Positions 44,493 to 54,041 of a stretch of 64,000 nucleotides of DNA are shown one piece after another. Below the pieces are notes generated by a model. The model was not told where the DNA came from. It saw only the letters and a list, made by a program, of their open reading frames with translations, and ran no database searches. Numbering within the stretch: the first letter of the stretch is position 1; each line of letters starts with the position of its first letter. Source of the DNA: CAYNRE01 sp964399535 (GTDB lineage: Bacteria; Planctomycetota; Planctomycetia; Pirellulales; CAYNRE01); NCBI GenBank assembly GCA_964399535.1, contig CAYNRE010000026.1:181760-245759 (forward strand), read 5' to 3'. The translations under genes and the position numbers were made by a program.

Positions 44493-46226
44493 CTAGTTGG
44501 TTACCGTCTCGCGAGCAGCCGCCTCGTCGAGCGCCAGCAGCCGCGAAAGTTGCCGATGCTCGGCGTCGAACACCACGGGCGCCGCGATCGGACCGCGGCA
44601 CCAGCGCTGGGCGATCGCCACGTCGCGGCGAGCCTGGCTTTCCTCGCAATGGGCCGCGCTCCATTGGGCGTGCTCTAAGAGCAGGCTCCCCGCGGTTACC
44701 CGGCCCAAGGCCAGGGCAAAGTCGCGGGCCCCGGTTTCGACCGCCGAAGGGTCTTCGGCCAGGGCCCGCGGCAGGAAGGCAATGACCTCGCCCAGCAGGG
44801 CCCCCAGTTTGGCCGCATCGGCCGCCACCTCGGGCAGCGTGATGCCGGCGATTCGCTGTTTCACCGCTTGAGCCCAGGGGCCAAAGGCTTCTTCTTTTTG
44901 AATGGCCCGCAGGGTATCGAGGCTGAGCACGTTGGTGGTCCCCTCCCAGATGGCGGTTACCTGGGCATCGCGCAACAGGCGCGGCAAGCCGGTATCTTCC
45001 ACGTAGCCGGCGCCGCCGAACGACTCGAGCACTTCGCTGGCAGCCGCCACGCACAGCTTGCCCAGGAAGAGTTTGTTCACGGGCGTGAGCAATCGCAGGA
45101 TGGCCCGCTCGTCGTCCGAGGCCTGCCCCACCTCTTCTTTTCCCAGAAGTTGCACGGCGTGAAAGACCAACTGCATGGCGCCGGCCAGGTCGACTTCAAG
45201 CCGGGCCAGGGTTTCCAGGTGCAGGGGGTGGTCGGCCAGCAGTTTGCCGAAGGCTCGTCGCCGCCCCGCGTAGTCGCGGGCCAGGGCCAATCCCCGCCGC
45301 ATACCCGAGAGCGAGCAGGTGGCATTATACATCCGGGTAATGTTCATCAGCGCGGCGATATTGCGTACTCCCTGGCCCGGTTCGCCAACCAGGTAAGCGC
45401 GGGTGCCCGCCAGGCGCAGCTCGGCCGTGGGGAGCGAGCGCGTGCCGAGTTTGTCTTTGAGCCTGAGGATTTCAAGGTCGTTCAGTCGGCCGGCCTCGTC
45501 CCGGGTTTCCAGGTAGAACAGGCTCAAGCCTCGGCTGCCGGGCGTGGTGCGTCCTTGAGCGTCTTCGATGCGAGCCAGGGTCATGGCCATTTGCGAGGTG
45601 GTGGCCGAGGTGAACCACTTGGTGCCGTAGAGCCGGTGCCAGCGCCCCTGCTGGGGCCGGGCCACGGTTTCGGTGCCCCCTACGTCGCTCCCCCCCGAGC
45701 GCTCGGTCATCCACTGGCCCGAGGTCCAGAATTCGGCCGGGTCGCGGCTCACCAGGTGGGGCCAGGCGCGCTCGAGCAGGTAAGAATCTTGCTGCACCTC
45801 GATCAGCCGCGCGGCACCGTCGGTCATGGCCAGCGGGCAGGAGTACAGCGCCGACGAGGGGTGATAAAGATACAGCCGGGCGAACTGCACCAACCGCGAG
45901 GCCGCGCCCCAGGGCCGTTCGTAGCCCAGCGCCACGATCCCCTCTTGGGCGCTGATACGGTCCTGCTCGCGCCAACCGCGGGCGACTACGATTTCGTCGA
46001 TGCGGCGGCCCCAAGCGTCGTAAGGCACCAGATAGGGTTCGTTGCGGTGGGCATCTTCCCCCCACACGGCAATGTCGCCCACCACGCGGTCGCCGAACCG
46101 CACCAGGTCGGGCTCGACGGCCGAGTGTACCTCGGCCGGCAGCAGCCGGCGGAGCACCCCTTCGAGCAAACGATCGGTGCGGAATTGATTGCCCAACTGC
46201 GGCGGATCTTGAAAGAACTCGCTCAT
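44493..46226 (-). CDS. AidB-like acyl-CoA dehydrogenase
   Basis: The 577-residue flavoprotein starts at the ATG at 46226; the longer frame upstream is a shadow of the aldolase gene. WMTERSGGSDVGGTET and a WFTSATTSQMAMTLAR segment are FAD-contacting motifs. The C-terminal ESFGGAGYVEDTGLPRLL followed by AIWEGTTNVLSLD closely follows the AidB/ACAD11-like pattern. An extra C-terminal domain of about 130 residues, as in AidB, is present. It probably oxidises an acyl-CoA in the same pathway as the adjacent ligase and aldolase. The aldolase gene is 68 bp upstream on the same strand. Confidence 0.88.
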   Translation of the reverse strand: MSEFFQDPPQLGNQFRTDRLLEGVLRRLLPAEVHSAVEPDLVRFGDRVVGDIAVWGEDAHRNEPYLVPYDAWGRRIDEIVVARGWREQDRISAQEGIVALGYERPWGAASRLVQFARLYLYHPSSALYSCPLAMTDGAARLIEVQQDSYLLERAWPHLVSRDPAEFWTSGQWMTERSGGSDVGGTETVARPQQGRWHRLYGTKWFTSATTSQMAMTLARIEDAQGRTTPGSRGLSLFYLETRDEAGRLNDLEILRLKDKLGTRSLPTAELRLAGTRAYLVGEPGQGVRNIAALMNITRMYNATCSLSGMRRGLALARDYAGRRRAFGKLLADHPLHLETLARLEVDLAGAMQLVFHAVQLLGKEEVGQASDDERAILRLLTPVNKLFLGKLCVAAASEVLESFGGAGYVEDTGLPRLLRDAQVTAIWEGTTNVLSLDTLRAIQKEEAFGPWAQAVKQRIAGITLPEVAADAAKLGALLGEVIAFLPRALAEDPSAVETGARDFALALGRVTAGSLLLEHAQWSAAHCEESQARRDVAIAQRWCRGPIAAPVVFDAEHRQLSRLLALDEAAARETVTN

Positions 46227-46294
46227 CGCGGCACTTACCTTAAACTCAACAACGCGAGGACCATGCTTCCGACGATCGCGGGCTGGGCCCCGGC

Positions 46295-47080
46295 CTACTT
46301 CTGATCGGTTATCGCACGGACCTCGCCAAACACATGGTTGACGCCCGCCACCAGGTACAAGAAATCGCAACCGCACATAACCCAGTTGACCCCCAGATCG
46401 ACATAATAACCGATCTGGGCCGCATCGAGTCCCAGGCCGATGCCCACCCAGCGGCCCGCCTGGCGCGAACGGCGGATGATGGTTCGCACCGCCTCGTCGA
46501 CCACCGGATGGTCGAACTGGCCCAACGGGCCCAGCGAGGCGGACAAGTCGGCCGGCCCGATCACAATGGAATCGACGCCGGGCACCTCGAGAATGGCGTC
46601 CAGGTTCTGGTAGCCCTGCGCGGTTTCGATCTGGATGGCCACGAACACCTGTTCGGCGGCCCGGCGAGTGTATTCGCCAATGGGTTGCCGTCCGTAGTTG
46701 GTGCCGCGGCGCGGTCCGAACCCGCGCTGGCCCCGCGGCGTATAGCGACAGGCCTCGACAATGGCGCGGGCCTCGGCCGCCGTGCCGACCTGGGGAACGA
46801 TGATCCCCTCGGCCCCGCTGTCGAGTACCCGTTTGATCGTGTAGGGGTCGCAACCGGGGACCCGCACCAAGGCCGCGGTTTGGGCAGCGTCGGCCGCCAT
46901 TAACTGGGCGGCCAGGCTCTCGATGCCCACCGGGCTATGTTCCAGGTCGAGCCACAGGTAATCGCAACTGGGGGCCAGCGCTTCGGCCACGGCCGGATCG
47001 GCAAACGTAACAGCCAGGCCCAGACAGGTTCTTCCCTCGGCCAACCGGCCACGAAACTGTTCCATCCATTGGAAATTCAC
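46295..47080 (-). CDS. HpcH/HpaI-family aldolase
   Basis: The 261-residue TIM-barrel protein starts at GTG 47080 with AGGA upstream. It carries LWLDLEHSPVGIESL, a VRVPGCDPYTIKRVLDSGA stretch, the metal-binding QIETAQG and GPADLSASLG, and a late GCDFLYLVAGV. This is the class II pyruvate aldolase family that splits 2-keto-4-hydroxy acids such as 4-hydroxy-2-ketoheptanedioate. It is divergent from an FAH-family hydrolase, a pairing often seen in meta-cleavage or sugar-acid degradation pathways. Exact substrate unknown. Confidence 0.9.
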   Translation of the reverse strand: MNFQWMEQFRGRLAEGRTCLGLAVTFADPAVAEALAPSCDYLWLDLEHSPVGIESLAAQLMAADAAQTAALVRVPGCDPYTIKRVLDSGAEGIIVPQVGTAAEARAIVEACRYTPRGQRGFGPRRGTNYGRQPIGEYTRRAAEQVFVAIQIETAQGYQNLDAILEVPGVDSIVIGPADLSASLGPLGQFDHPVVDEAVRTIIRRSRQAGRWVGIGLGLDAAQIGYYVDLGVNWVMCGCDFLYLVAGVNHVFGEVRAITDQK

Positions 47081-47367
47081 GCAGGATCCTACTTTCCGAT
47101 TAAACTTGAATGCCACTTGAAAGCGAGTCGCGCGGGCCCTTGGCCCGATGGCGCCGCGGCCAGCCCCAACCGGGCTTCCGCCACGCACCCCAAGCCTGGC
47201 GAAAAAGGCGGCCAGCCGGGCAGGCGGCCAGCGTCTCGCGACCCGCTGGCCCATGGTATGATGTGCGGCCTGGGTTGTCCAAAGCCTGGTTGCCGCTGGG
47301 GCGCCGCGGGGCCGGCCCGGGTTGTTTGCCGGTGGCCCGCCCGGGAGCCGAAGGGGAGAGATTGCGT

Positions 47368-48153
47368 ATGAAGATCGCCCGGTTTCGCGACGGGTCGGGT
47401 ACGATTCAATACGGCTTGGTCCAGGGGGACCAGCTGCAGCCGATCGCGGGCGACCTGTGGGGCCCCAGGCAGCCACTGGGAAGCCCGCTGGCGCTTGCGT
47501 CGGTAACGCTGCTGGCCCCGGTGGTGCCGCCCAATGTGTTGTGCATCGGCCGCAATTACGCCGAGCACGCCAAGGAAGGCAACGCCGAGGTGCCCACTTC
47601 GCCGCTGCTGTTCATCAAGTCGACCACTACCGTCAACGACCCCGGCGCCGCCGTCAAGCTGCCCCGGGAAGCGCCCGGGCGAGTCGATTTCGAGGCCGAA
47701 CTGGTGGCGGTGATCGGTCGGGCCGCTAAAGACGTTCCGGAATCCCAGGCGCTGAGCTATGTGCTCGGCTACACCTGCGGCGACGACGTTTCGGCCCGCG
47801 ACGTGCAGAAGAACGAGGGCCAATGGGCCCGGGGCAAGTCGTACGATGGCTTTGCCCCCATCGGCCCCTGGATCGAAACCGAACTGGACCCGAGCGACCT
47901 GAAGATCGAGGGCCGGCTGAACGGCCAGATGATGCAGTCCTCGCGCACTTCGGACATGGTTTTCAGCGTGGCGCACCTGGTGGCCAACTTGTCGCGGTCG
48001 ATGACCTTACTGCCTGGCACGATCATCTTCACCGGCACTCCCTCGGGGGTAGGCTTTGCCCGTACTCCTCCCGTGTGCCTGAAGCCAGGCGACCGCTACG
48101 AAGTGGAGATCGAGGGCATCGGGGTCCTGGTCAACCATTTCGTGAGCGAGTAA
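47368..48153 (+). CDS. Fumarylacetoacetate hydrolase (FAH) family protein
   Basis: The 261-residue protein begins at ATG 47368 with GGGGAGAG upstream. It has an N-terminal beta lobe and an FAH catalytic domain with CIGRNYAEHAKEGN and FIKSTTTVND. The metal-binding VDFEAELVAVIG and GDDVSARDVQ, and the terminal GTPSGVGFARTPP, are all conserved. Members hydrolyse C-C bonds of acylpyruvates, hydrate 2-ketopentenoates or decarboxylate oxaloacetate. The head-to-head arrangement with the HpcH/HpaI aldolase suggests a shared regulatory region and pathway. Confidence 0.92.
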   Translation: MKIARFRDGSGTIQYGLVQGDQLQPIAGDLWGPRQPLGSPLALASVTLLAPVVPPNVLCIGRNYAEHAKEGNAEVPTSPLLFIKSTTTVNDPGAAVKLPREAPGRVDFEAELVAVIGRAAKDVPESQALSYVLGYTCGDDVSARDVQKNEGQWARGKSYDGFAPIGPWIETELDPSDLKIEGRLNGQMMQSSRTSDMVFSVAHLVANLSRSMTLLPGTIIFTGTPSGVGFARTPPVCLKPGDRYEVEIEGIGVLVNHFVSE

Positions 48154-48175
48154 GGCGTTGGTGAGCGAGTAAGGC
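48142..48175. repeat. Short direct duplication across the FAH stop codon
   Basis: GTGAGCGAGTAAGGC is present at 48142-48156 and again at 48161-48175, the repeat period being 19 bp. The first copy contains the FAH gene's final codons and TAA; the second repeats the same stop outside the gene. It looks like a small recent tandem duplication. Confidence 0.85.
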
Positions 48176-48344
48176 CCACCCGATTTCCCGGCGATGGTGA
48201 ACTGGCCTGGGACCGGCATGGTCGGCCCGAAGGGGCCGGCAGCCGGGCGCCGTCGGGAGGCACGACTAAACACAGGCACCCTGGGGCAAGGGCCCCTGCC
48301 GTGCCCCATTTCCGCTTTAGTACCTACGGTTGGCAACGCAAACC

Positions 48345-48812
48345 ATGTCGGACGAATCGAACCCCCAAATCAGCAAAGAGCAATTCATCGCCTTCGCCAA
48401 CCGGTTGAAGTTCCACCAGCTCATCGGCTTGGAAACGGTGGACCTGGCCCCCGGCTGGTCGCTCTCGCGAATTCAGTACCGCGAGGACCTGACCCAGCCT
48501 ACCGGCATCCTGCACGGCGGAATTATCGCCACGCTGATCGACACGGGCATTGCCCACGCCATTTTAATGACCGACGCCTTTCAACAGGTAATGAACGAAG
48601 GCGCGGCGATGGTCACCGTCGACCTGCGGGTGAAGTACTTCCGCCCCGTTTCTGCGGGCATCATTACCTGCGAGTGTACGGTGCCGCGGATTGGCCGGAG
48701 CTTGCTGCACTGCGAGGCGGTGGTTCGCAACGAGGCCGGTAAAGACGTGGCCCGGGGCGACTCGACCTATATGATTCTGGACCGGACGAGGCTGTTGAAG
48801 AGCGAGGGCTGA
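48345..48812 (+). CDS. PaaI-family hotdog thioesterase
   Basis: The 155-residue protein starts at ATG 48345; a TTG 15 bp earlier is possible. It has the hotdog signature ILHGGIIATLIDTGIAHAI, where the Asp in the helix is the usual catalytic acid. VTVDLRVKYFRPV follows on the central strand. PaaI-type thioesterases hydrolyse acyl-CoA intermediates stalled in degradation pathways. Its place after the FAH gene and near the CoA ligase and dehydrogenase supports such a role. The stop is convergent with the large STAND gene. Confidence 0.88.
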   Translation: MSDESNPQISKEQFIAFANRLKFHQLIGLETVDLAPGWSLSRIQYREDLTQPTGILHGGIIATLIDTGIAHAILMTDAFQQVMNEGAAMVTVDLRVKYFRPVSAGIITCECTVPRIGRSLLHCEAVVRNEAGKDVARGDSTYMILDRTRLLKSEG

Positions 48813-49016
48813 GCGGGGGCCGCCGTGGAGGCAGCGCGAGCCGCGCTTGGGGTGGCTCGCGGACGTACGGCGAATCGAAACCTCGGACGCCCTGGGGCAA
48901 AAGAGCACTGCGGGATAGGCGAAGAGTGCGTATCCGGGCGTGACATAGCCCGGCGGCGTGACCTGCGAGACTGCGATCCTATTTTGGTGCACAAATCGCA
49001 CCATATTTCCGTCAGA

Positions 49017-52000
49017 TCAGTACTCGATTGGAGATTCTCCTAGGTAGCTAAACATGCGCGAGATGGATTGAGGAGTGGTGCCTCCGGACATGGAGAAGAT
49101 TTGGCGAAAAACCGATATCGACGGATGGATATCCGGATCACTATCGTCGTCGCCGATGAGCAGCTTCTCGCCGATTGCCATCCAGATCAATGCTAAATCG
49201 TTTTCTGCAACAAATCGCTGTACCGCATCTAGATGAATAACAAGGGCGCGCGGCCCCGGTGATTCGAAGGACGGGTCATAGGCGACGACCGCGCCGGCCC
49301 GATCAACAAATTCGAACCACCGACGCCCCCACGATAAATGCATGCCCTGCGCCAGCCAGAGTGACGGCGTAAACCCTGCGCACTTTTCGGTTAACGAACA
49401 ATCGAAACTTCCCCCCTCATGCAGGTATCGCATTGCAGTTCGAGCAACGGCGGTATTGGTGTTATCAAAAAACTTCATCTGGGTGTTGTTCAAAACCTTC
49501 GTGCACGCGAAACTCGCGGAAGCGTCCTTCACATATTGGCCGAAACTTCCCGACCAGCCATACTCGCCGAGAAAAGGTTCGTAGAAGTCAGGGGCGACGA
49601 CGTCCATCCCGATCCAATTTCCAATTCGGATGCCGTCAAGGAACGCGCTCCTTTCTGATTCGGGCACGAGCCATGCGCTCATACTGAACGTGATACGGCG
49701 CCCATGCGTTCGCCCAAACACCTCGCGCACTTCTCCCGACTCATTCCATGCTCCGGACGTTTCGAGAGCACGCCACGAAGAACCGTCCGCTGGTCGCTGG
49801 AGCGAAAGAATGGGAGCTAGACAGGGGATTGACTCTCTGTCGGCCAGCCATTCGCGATCCGGAATTTCCTGGGTTTGCATCAGAGGATTCGGGAGGGGGG
49901 CCCACCAAGTCTCGTGTACTAATCGGGCTGGCGGAGTGCTCTTCACCAGAAACGACGGGTCGATATCACGTAGGCCGAGCTGCCAAGGACCATGGTATTG
50001 TTGGCTACCGTCCAGGGAATCGTGGTGTAACGGCCGATGGTCTAGGACACGGGCCGCCAGTTCATGGTAGGCCAGCCACTGGTATTTCTTTCCAATTCGT
50101 TCCGGCTTTTGCGAGTCCCTCACGAAACCCCCACCTAGTCCTCGTTCAAATGCATCAAACCGCTCAGGTGTCCACCCCAGCTCGATGACGCGTGTGAGTA
50201 TCCAGCGGGATGCGAAGTCGCGTTCCAGACACTGCGAACGATGCACCTCATTCGCGGCATCATGCGCCACGGTGCGTTTGTCCCAGTATTCTTCGTGTTC
50301 TTCCAGCTGCCTCCGTTCCTGCGGGGTCAACGATGCCAGAAAAGCGGAAGCTTCGAGTGCTTGCTCAACGGGCAACGAAATCGACCCGAAATGCATTTCC
50401 GCGCCATCCTCGGTCCCCTCGCCAAAAGATGGCTGTTCCTCGTCGTCCTCGTCGGTGGCTTCTTGCGGCCTATGATCGTCGGCTTGACGTAGACGTCGAA
50501 AACCGTACTTGAGATTGTGCCATCGATGTGCCAAGGAATCCGGCGGCTCCGGTCGATCTGCATCCAGGCGGCGATACTCTGCAAACGGGTCCGACTGGTC
50601 GGTCCATGTGTGTATTCCGTGGCTATGCGACTCGGTGTCCAAGACGTACCGAGCGAAGTCACCCCATTCGGGCGCCAGCGAACCTACAAGGGAGTAATAC
50701 CCATCTGCGTCGTACTGCTCTTTAAGTTCCTGCCACGAGGGCGGCTCTGCTGTCACAGGCTCGCTGGAATACGGAGGTCGGACTCTTGTCATATCTACGT
50801 CGATCACACATCCGATGTTTACCGCGTACTCGATGATCCCGCGAGCATAATCTCTAAGTAGGATATGGGCTGGGGGCGCCCCCTTCTCGAAGATGTGACG
50901 ATAGACGGCAAGTGCGACTGGGCTGACTTGCTGCGGATCATTGGAGTGCATAACGGCGCCGTAGCCTGCACAGATGAGTCTTTCCTTCACATAGAGATCG
51001 TCGACGGACTGGAACTCTTGTAGAAGCCGTGGCACTAGGTGAAGTCGATGACGCAGCACGCACACGAGAGCCTTCGTTGCTCGGTCACGAACAAATCGAT
51101 TCGAAGTGGTAAAGCACCACGTGAGCGTGATCGCCGCCAACTCTATGACTTCCTCATCGAAGCCTGCGCATGGATCACGCGTGTATGCGTCATTGGGCCA
51201 GGCCCAATCAACTAGACGTTCAATCACCTGGCCACTTTGCCAGCGCCGCCGTTCCCAAGTCCGATGCAAGTATGTCGACCACACCAAATCCCGCTCCGGC
51301 ATCGGAAGCGACAGCAAACGGGCATGGAGCCATCTGGCATTCATCGGGTGATTTGGCTGTGCGGCGAGTAACAGAAGACGATTCATGAGTGGGTCACTAG
51401 ACGTAAATCGTGCCGAGTTGGATGCGTTCTGCGCGAGCCGCTGCTCGACATAAGTGATCGCCTGTGGCGTCACGTGCCTGCCCTCTCGCCACGGAAGAGC
51501 TTCCTGAAACGCCTCGGCATAGGCGGCGTGCGTCTGCAGCCGAGGAATCAACTCATCAAGTTCCAGGCCCTTTCGCTCTGGTACCATGACGATCAATGCC
51601 GACAACAGACCACCCAATCGGTACGCACGGTTCTCCGAAAACATGCGGTCGATTGGTCCATCGGGCGAAAATGCCTTGGCGATTCCGGGCTCCTCGACAT
51701 AGCGGTCGAGAAGCCTCCGCGCCAAGTAGTAGTCAGCCAGTCGCTCGTACCCAAACCGGACAACGTGTTCTGGACGATCCGTCCCCTTCGCCAGATGTAG
51801 ATCTTCGGCGAGAATTCCCTCGTCGATAAGCCTGCGAAGAAGGGAATTGGAATACCCAATTCCAGGCTGGGGAAAAACGACGCTGAGCTGTGTCCGGGCT
51901 TGCTCATGGGGCAACTGATATCTAACCGTCACTAACATTGCGTCGGCTAGCGCGTCGAGTGCCTGCCGAACGATTGGCCGCGAAGCCGGATAGTCAAGTT

Positions 52001-53696
52001 CCTCTGGCTGGCTGAGTTTGTCGTTCACCGATTCCAGCAGAAAAGAAAAAATCCGCTCGAGACCGTGGTGACCCGTCGGAGGCCGACGCAGTCCGCGATT
52101 CTTCAGCCCCTGACAGAAAAGCTTCAAGAACAGCGGGTTCTCGAATTCTGGGCTAAGCGGTGGTGCATTGAGGGTTTCAATGTCGTAATAGGCGCAGAAC
52201 GTAGCAATCGCGTCGAAGGTTCGGCTGGCAAAGCCTTCGTGCTCGACCCGTGAGAGCTGTGAAGACACTAAGTCGTCGCGGACAAGCTGCCGCTCGTAGG
52301 TCGATCGACAACTCACTGCGATGCCGATCCGAGGATGCTGCGCAATGACGGCAAGCATCCCCGGAAGTTCATCGCGCCAAGCGACTTCTGAGGCCTCGTT
52401 GATTGCATCCAGAAGGATCAGCGCGCGCCCACCGACAGTTTCTGCGGCAGTCTCTAATGCACCGAGGAATTCGTCTCGTGTGCAGTTCAGACCGAGGCGA
52501 TGTAGGATTTGTGCCCAAATTGGTCCGCGTCCCAACTGTTGGCCGAGTAGAACGATAGTCGGAAGATCGGCAGCGTGTCGTAGGCGTGCGACATCGCAGA
52601 GCAAGTGAGTCTTGCCAGTGCCTGCTTCCCCGGCGAGCAGTAAGGCAGGCCGACAGGCAAGCTTGGCTGACGATTCATCTATAAAGTCTTCAACAGTCTG
52701 AAGCGCAGTCGTAAAAGTGTCAAGATGGTAATACTGACGTTGATACCTGTCACGATTGTGTGGATCGGAAGCCGTTGGCGTCGCACTGGAATCCGCCGAG
52801 GACAGTCGATTAAGCTCTTGTGCCACTCGCTCAGCCGTGTCACGGGCCTGTAGCGCTTGGTTGACAACTTCATGGTGCAAAGACACAGGTGGAAGGTCCT
52901 CGCCAAACCGAGACAATGCACCGAATAGAGCGTGACCTGCAAGCGCAAACGCCTCGATAGCAGCCGTTACTTCTGTGTCTGCCGACATGGTCTTTAGTGA
53001 ATCAACTGCCTTGTTCATCTCATTCCGATATTCGCGCCGTACTTGTACAAGGCGATTCCGAAAGTCAACTGTATAGCCTAGCGATGCGAACCGAAGTGAG
53101 ATCGGTAAATCGATACTTAGTTCGGAGCTATACCGCGGGCCAGCCGCTGCAATAACTTCGTCGAGATGACAAGCAAACCACTCCTTAGATAGGTCCGTTC
53201 CGCCAAACCAAAACCACCTTCGCCCGGCATGCTGCGCATGGGAGAGGCGCGTAAGTAACTCGTGACTGCCCCACAGGTCGAACGTGACGGTCCTGCCTCG
53301 TTCGGTCGCAGCTTGTGTCCATTGTCTGACCCGTTCATCCCACTTCTGGCGCATCGACTTGCCACGACCGGCTCGAGCATCTGGCAGGTCAAAACGAAGA
53401 CAGATGGTGTAATGCGTGAGAGTGGGGTGAGAGTCGAGTGCAGTGGTAACTGACTCGTCTAACTGTTGCCATTGCGGTTTGCCGAGAGTGTCAAAGAACT
53501 TAGCCTGCCAGCCGTGTTTTGAGTTGTCAGGCAATATCCAATAGGCCTCCACGCCTCCGTCTGGAGTACCATTTCTCACGAATCGGGACCCGTCGGGTGC
53601 CGGTTCGCACGCGGCCAACTGGCAGCACAGTTCCTCAAAGCCGTTGTTGGCCGAGTTCCGAATCGGTCGAATGTTGCGAAAGTCGATAGGAGTCAC
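49017..53696 (-). CDS. Avs-like STAND NTPase with N-terminal PD-(D/E)xK nuclease-like domain
   Basis: This 1559-residue protein has three parts. Residues 1-180 resemble a Cap4/Mrr-type nuclease: FEELCCQLA (20-28), GTPDGGVEAYW with Asp46 and Glu50, and GWQAKFF with Gln64 and Lys66. Residues 345-600 hold a STAND ATPase with Walker A LAGEAGTGKTH (355-364), Walker B ALILLDAINEA (425-435) and an arginine in VSCRSTY. The remaining roughly 900 residues are helical-repeat-like, a likely sensor. This layout matches antiviral STAND (Avs) proteins, which bind a phage protein, oligomerise and degrade DNA. The start is GTG 53696. GC is visibly lower than in flanking genes and no partner gene is evident. 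I cannot assign an Avs subtype with confidence (Avs2-like is possible). Confidence 0.85.
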   Translation of the reverse strand: MTPIDFRNIRPIRNSANNGFEELCCQLAACEPAPDGSRFVRNGTPDGGVEAYWILPDNSKHGWQAKFFDTLGKPQWQQLDESVTTALDSHPTLTHYTICLRFDLPDARAGRGKSMRQKWDERVRQWTQAATERGRTVTFDLWGSHELLTRLSHAQHAGRRWFWFGGTDLSKEWFACHLDEVIAAAGPRYSSELSIDLPISLRFASLGYTVDFRNRLVQVRREYRNEMNKAVDSLKTMSADTEVTAAIEAFALAGHALFGALSRFGEDLPPVSLHHEVVNQALQARDTAERVAQELNRLSSADSSATPTASDPHNRDRYQRQYYHLDTFTTALQTVEDFIDESSAKLACRPALLLAGEAGTGKTHLLCDVARLRHAADLPTIVLLGQQLGRGPIWAQILHRLGLNCTRDEFLGALETAAETVGGRALILLDAINEASEVAWRDELPGMLAVIAQHPRIGIAVSCRSTYERQLVRDDLVSSQLSRVEHEGFASRTFDAIATFCAYYDIETLNAPPLSPEFENPLFLKLFCQGLKNRGLRRPPTGHHGLERIFSFLLESVNDKLSQPEELDYPASRPIVRQALDALADAMLVTVRYQLPHEQARTQLSVVFPQPGIGYSNSLLRRLIDEGILAEDLHLAKGTDRPEHVVRFGYERLADYYLARRLLDRYVEEPGIAKAFSPDGPIDRMFSENRAYRLGGLLSALIVMVPERKGLELDELIPRLQTHAAYAEAFQEALPWREGRHVTPQAITYVEQRLAQNASNSARFTSSDPLMNRLLLLAAQPNHPMNARWLHARLLSLPMPERDLVWSTYLHRTWERRRWQSGQVIERLVDWAWPNDAYTRDPCAGFDEEVIELAAITLTWCFTTSNRFVRDRATKALVCVLRHRLHLVPRLLQEFQSVDDLYVKERLICAGYGAVMHSNDPQQVSPVALAVYRHIFEKGAPPAHILLRDYARGIIEYAVNIGCVIDVDMTRVRPPYSSEPVTAEPPSWQELKEQYDADGYYSLVGSLAPEWGDFARYVLDTESHSHGIHTWTDQSDPFAEYRRLDADRPEPPDSLAHRWHNLKYGFRRLRQADDHRPQEATDEDDEEQPSFGEGTEDGAEMHFGSISLPVEQALEASAFLASLTPQERRQLEEHEEYWDKRTVAHDAANEVHRSQCLERDFASRWILTRVIELGWTPERFDAFERGLGGGFVRDSQKPERIGKKYQWLAYHELAARVLDHRPLHHDSLDGSQQYHGPWQLGLRDIDPSFLVKSTPPARLVHETWWAPLPNPLMQTQEIPDREWLADRESIPCLAPILSLQRPADGSSWRALETSGAWNESGEVREVFGRTHGRRITFSMSAWLVPESERSAFLDGIRIGNWIGMDVVAPDFYEPFLGEYGWSGSFGQYVKDASASFACTKVLNNTQMKFFDNTNTAVARTAMRYLHEGGSFDCSLTEKCAGFTPSLWLAQGMHLSWGRRWFEFVDRAGAVVAYDPSFESPGPRALVIHLDAVQRFVAENDLALIWMAIGEKLLIGDDDSDPDIHPSISVFRQIFSMSGGTTPQSISRMFSYLGESPIEY

Positions 53697-54041
53697 AATC
53701 AGACAATCCTAAGTGGTCGCCAAGTATGCGTAGCGAAGACGGGGATGTTACGAGAACTACGCTCGTTATGTTAACAACCCGAAATCAATTTGCCGCAATC
53801 GGGAGTCTAACTCGGCGGAGGGTAGAAGTGTGGCCGATTCGAGCGAAGGCTTGCGCAGTTGGTTCTTAACGACGAAGACGCGAGGACGAGTTCCTGCCAA
53901 ACTCCATGGGAGCTAATGAGGAATCTCTTGGCGAGTCGGAAGGTCGAGTATGAAAGCCGGGCGTTACAAAAAAATGAAGTGGAGGACGGACGTACAGCTC
54001 TCGACTACCTTGGATTTCGCCTTCCCCGCGCAGCCCGCCCC
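53697..54041. other. Low-GC flank upstream of the Avs-like gene
   Basis: About 345 bp of mixed composition between the Avs-like start and the end of the glutamine synthetase-like gene. It should contain the Avs promoter. A short open frame beginning near 53859 runs into the shadow of the next gene and is not supported. No terminal inverted repeats or att-like duplications were recognised by eye. Confidence 0.5.
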
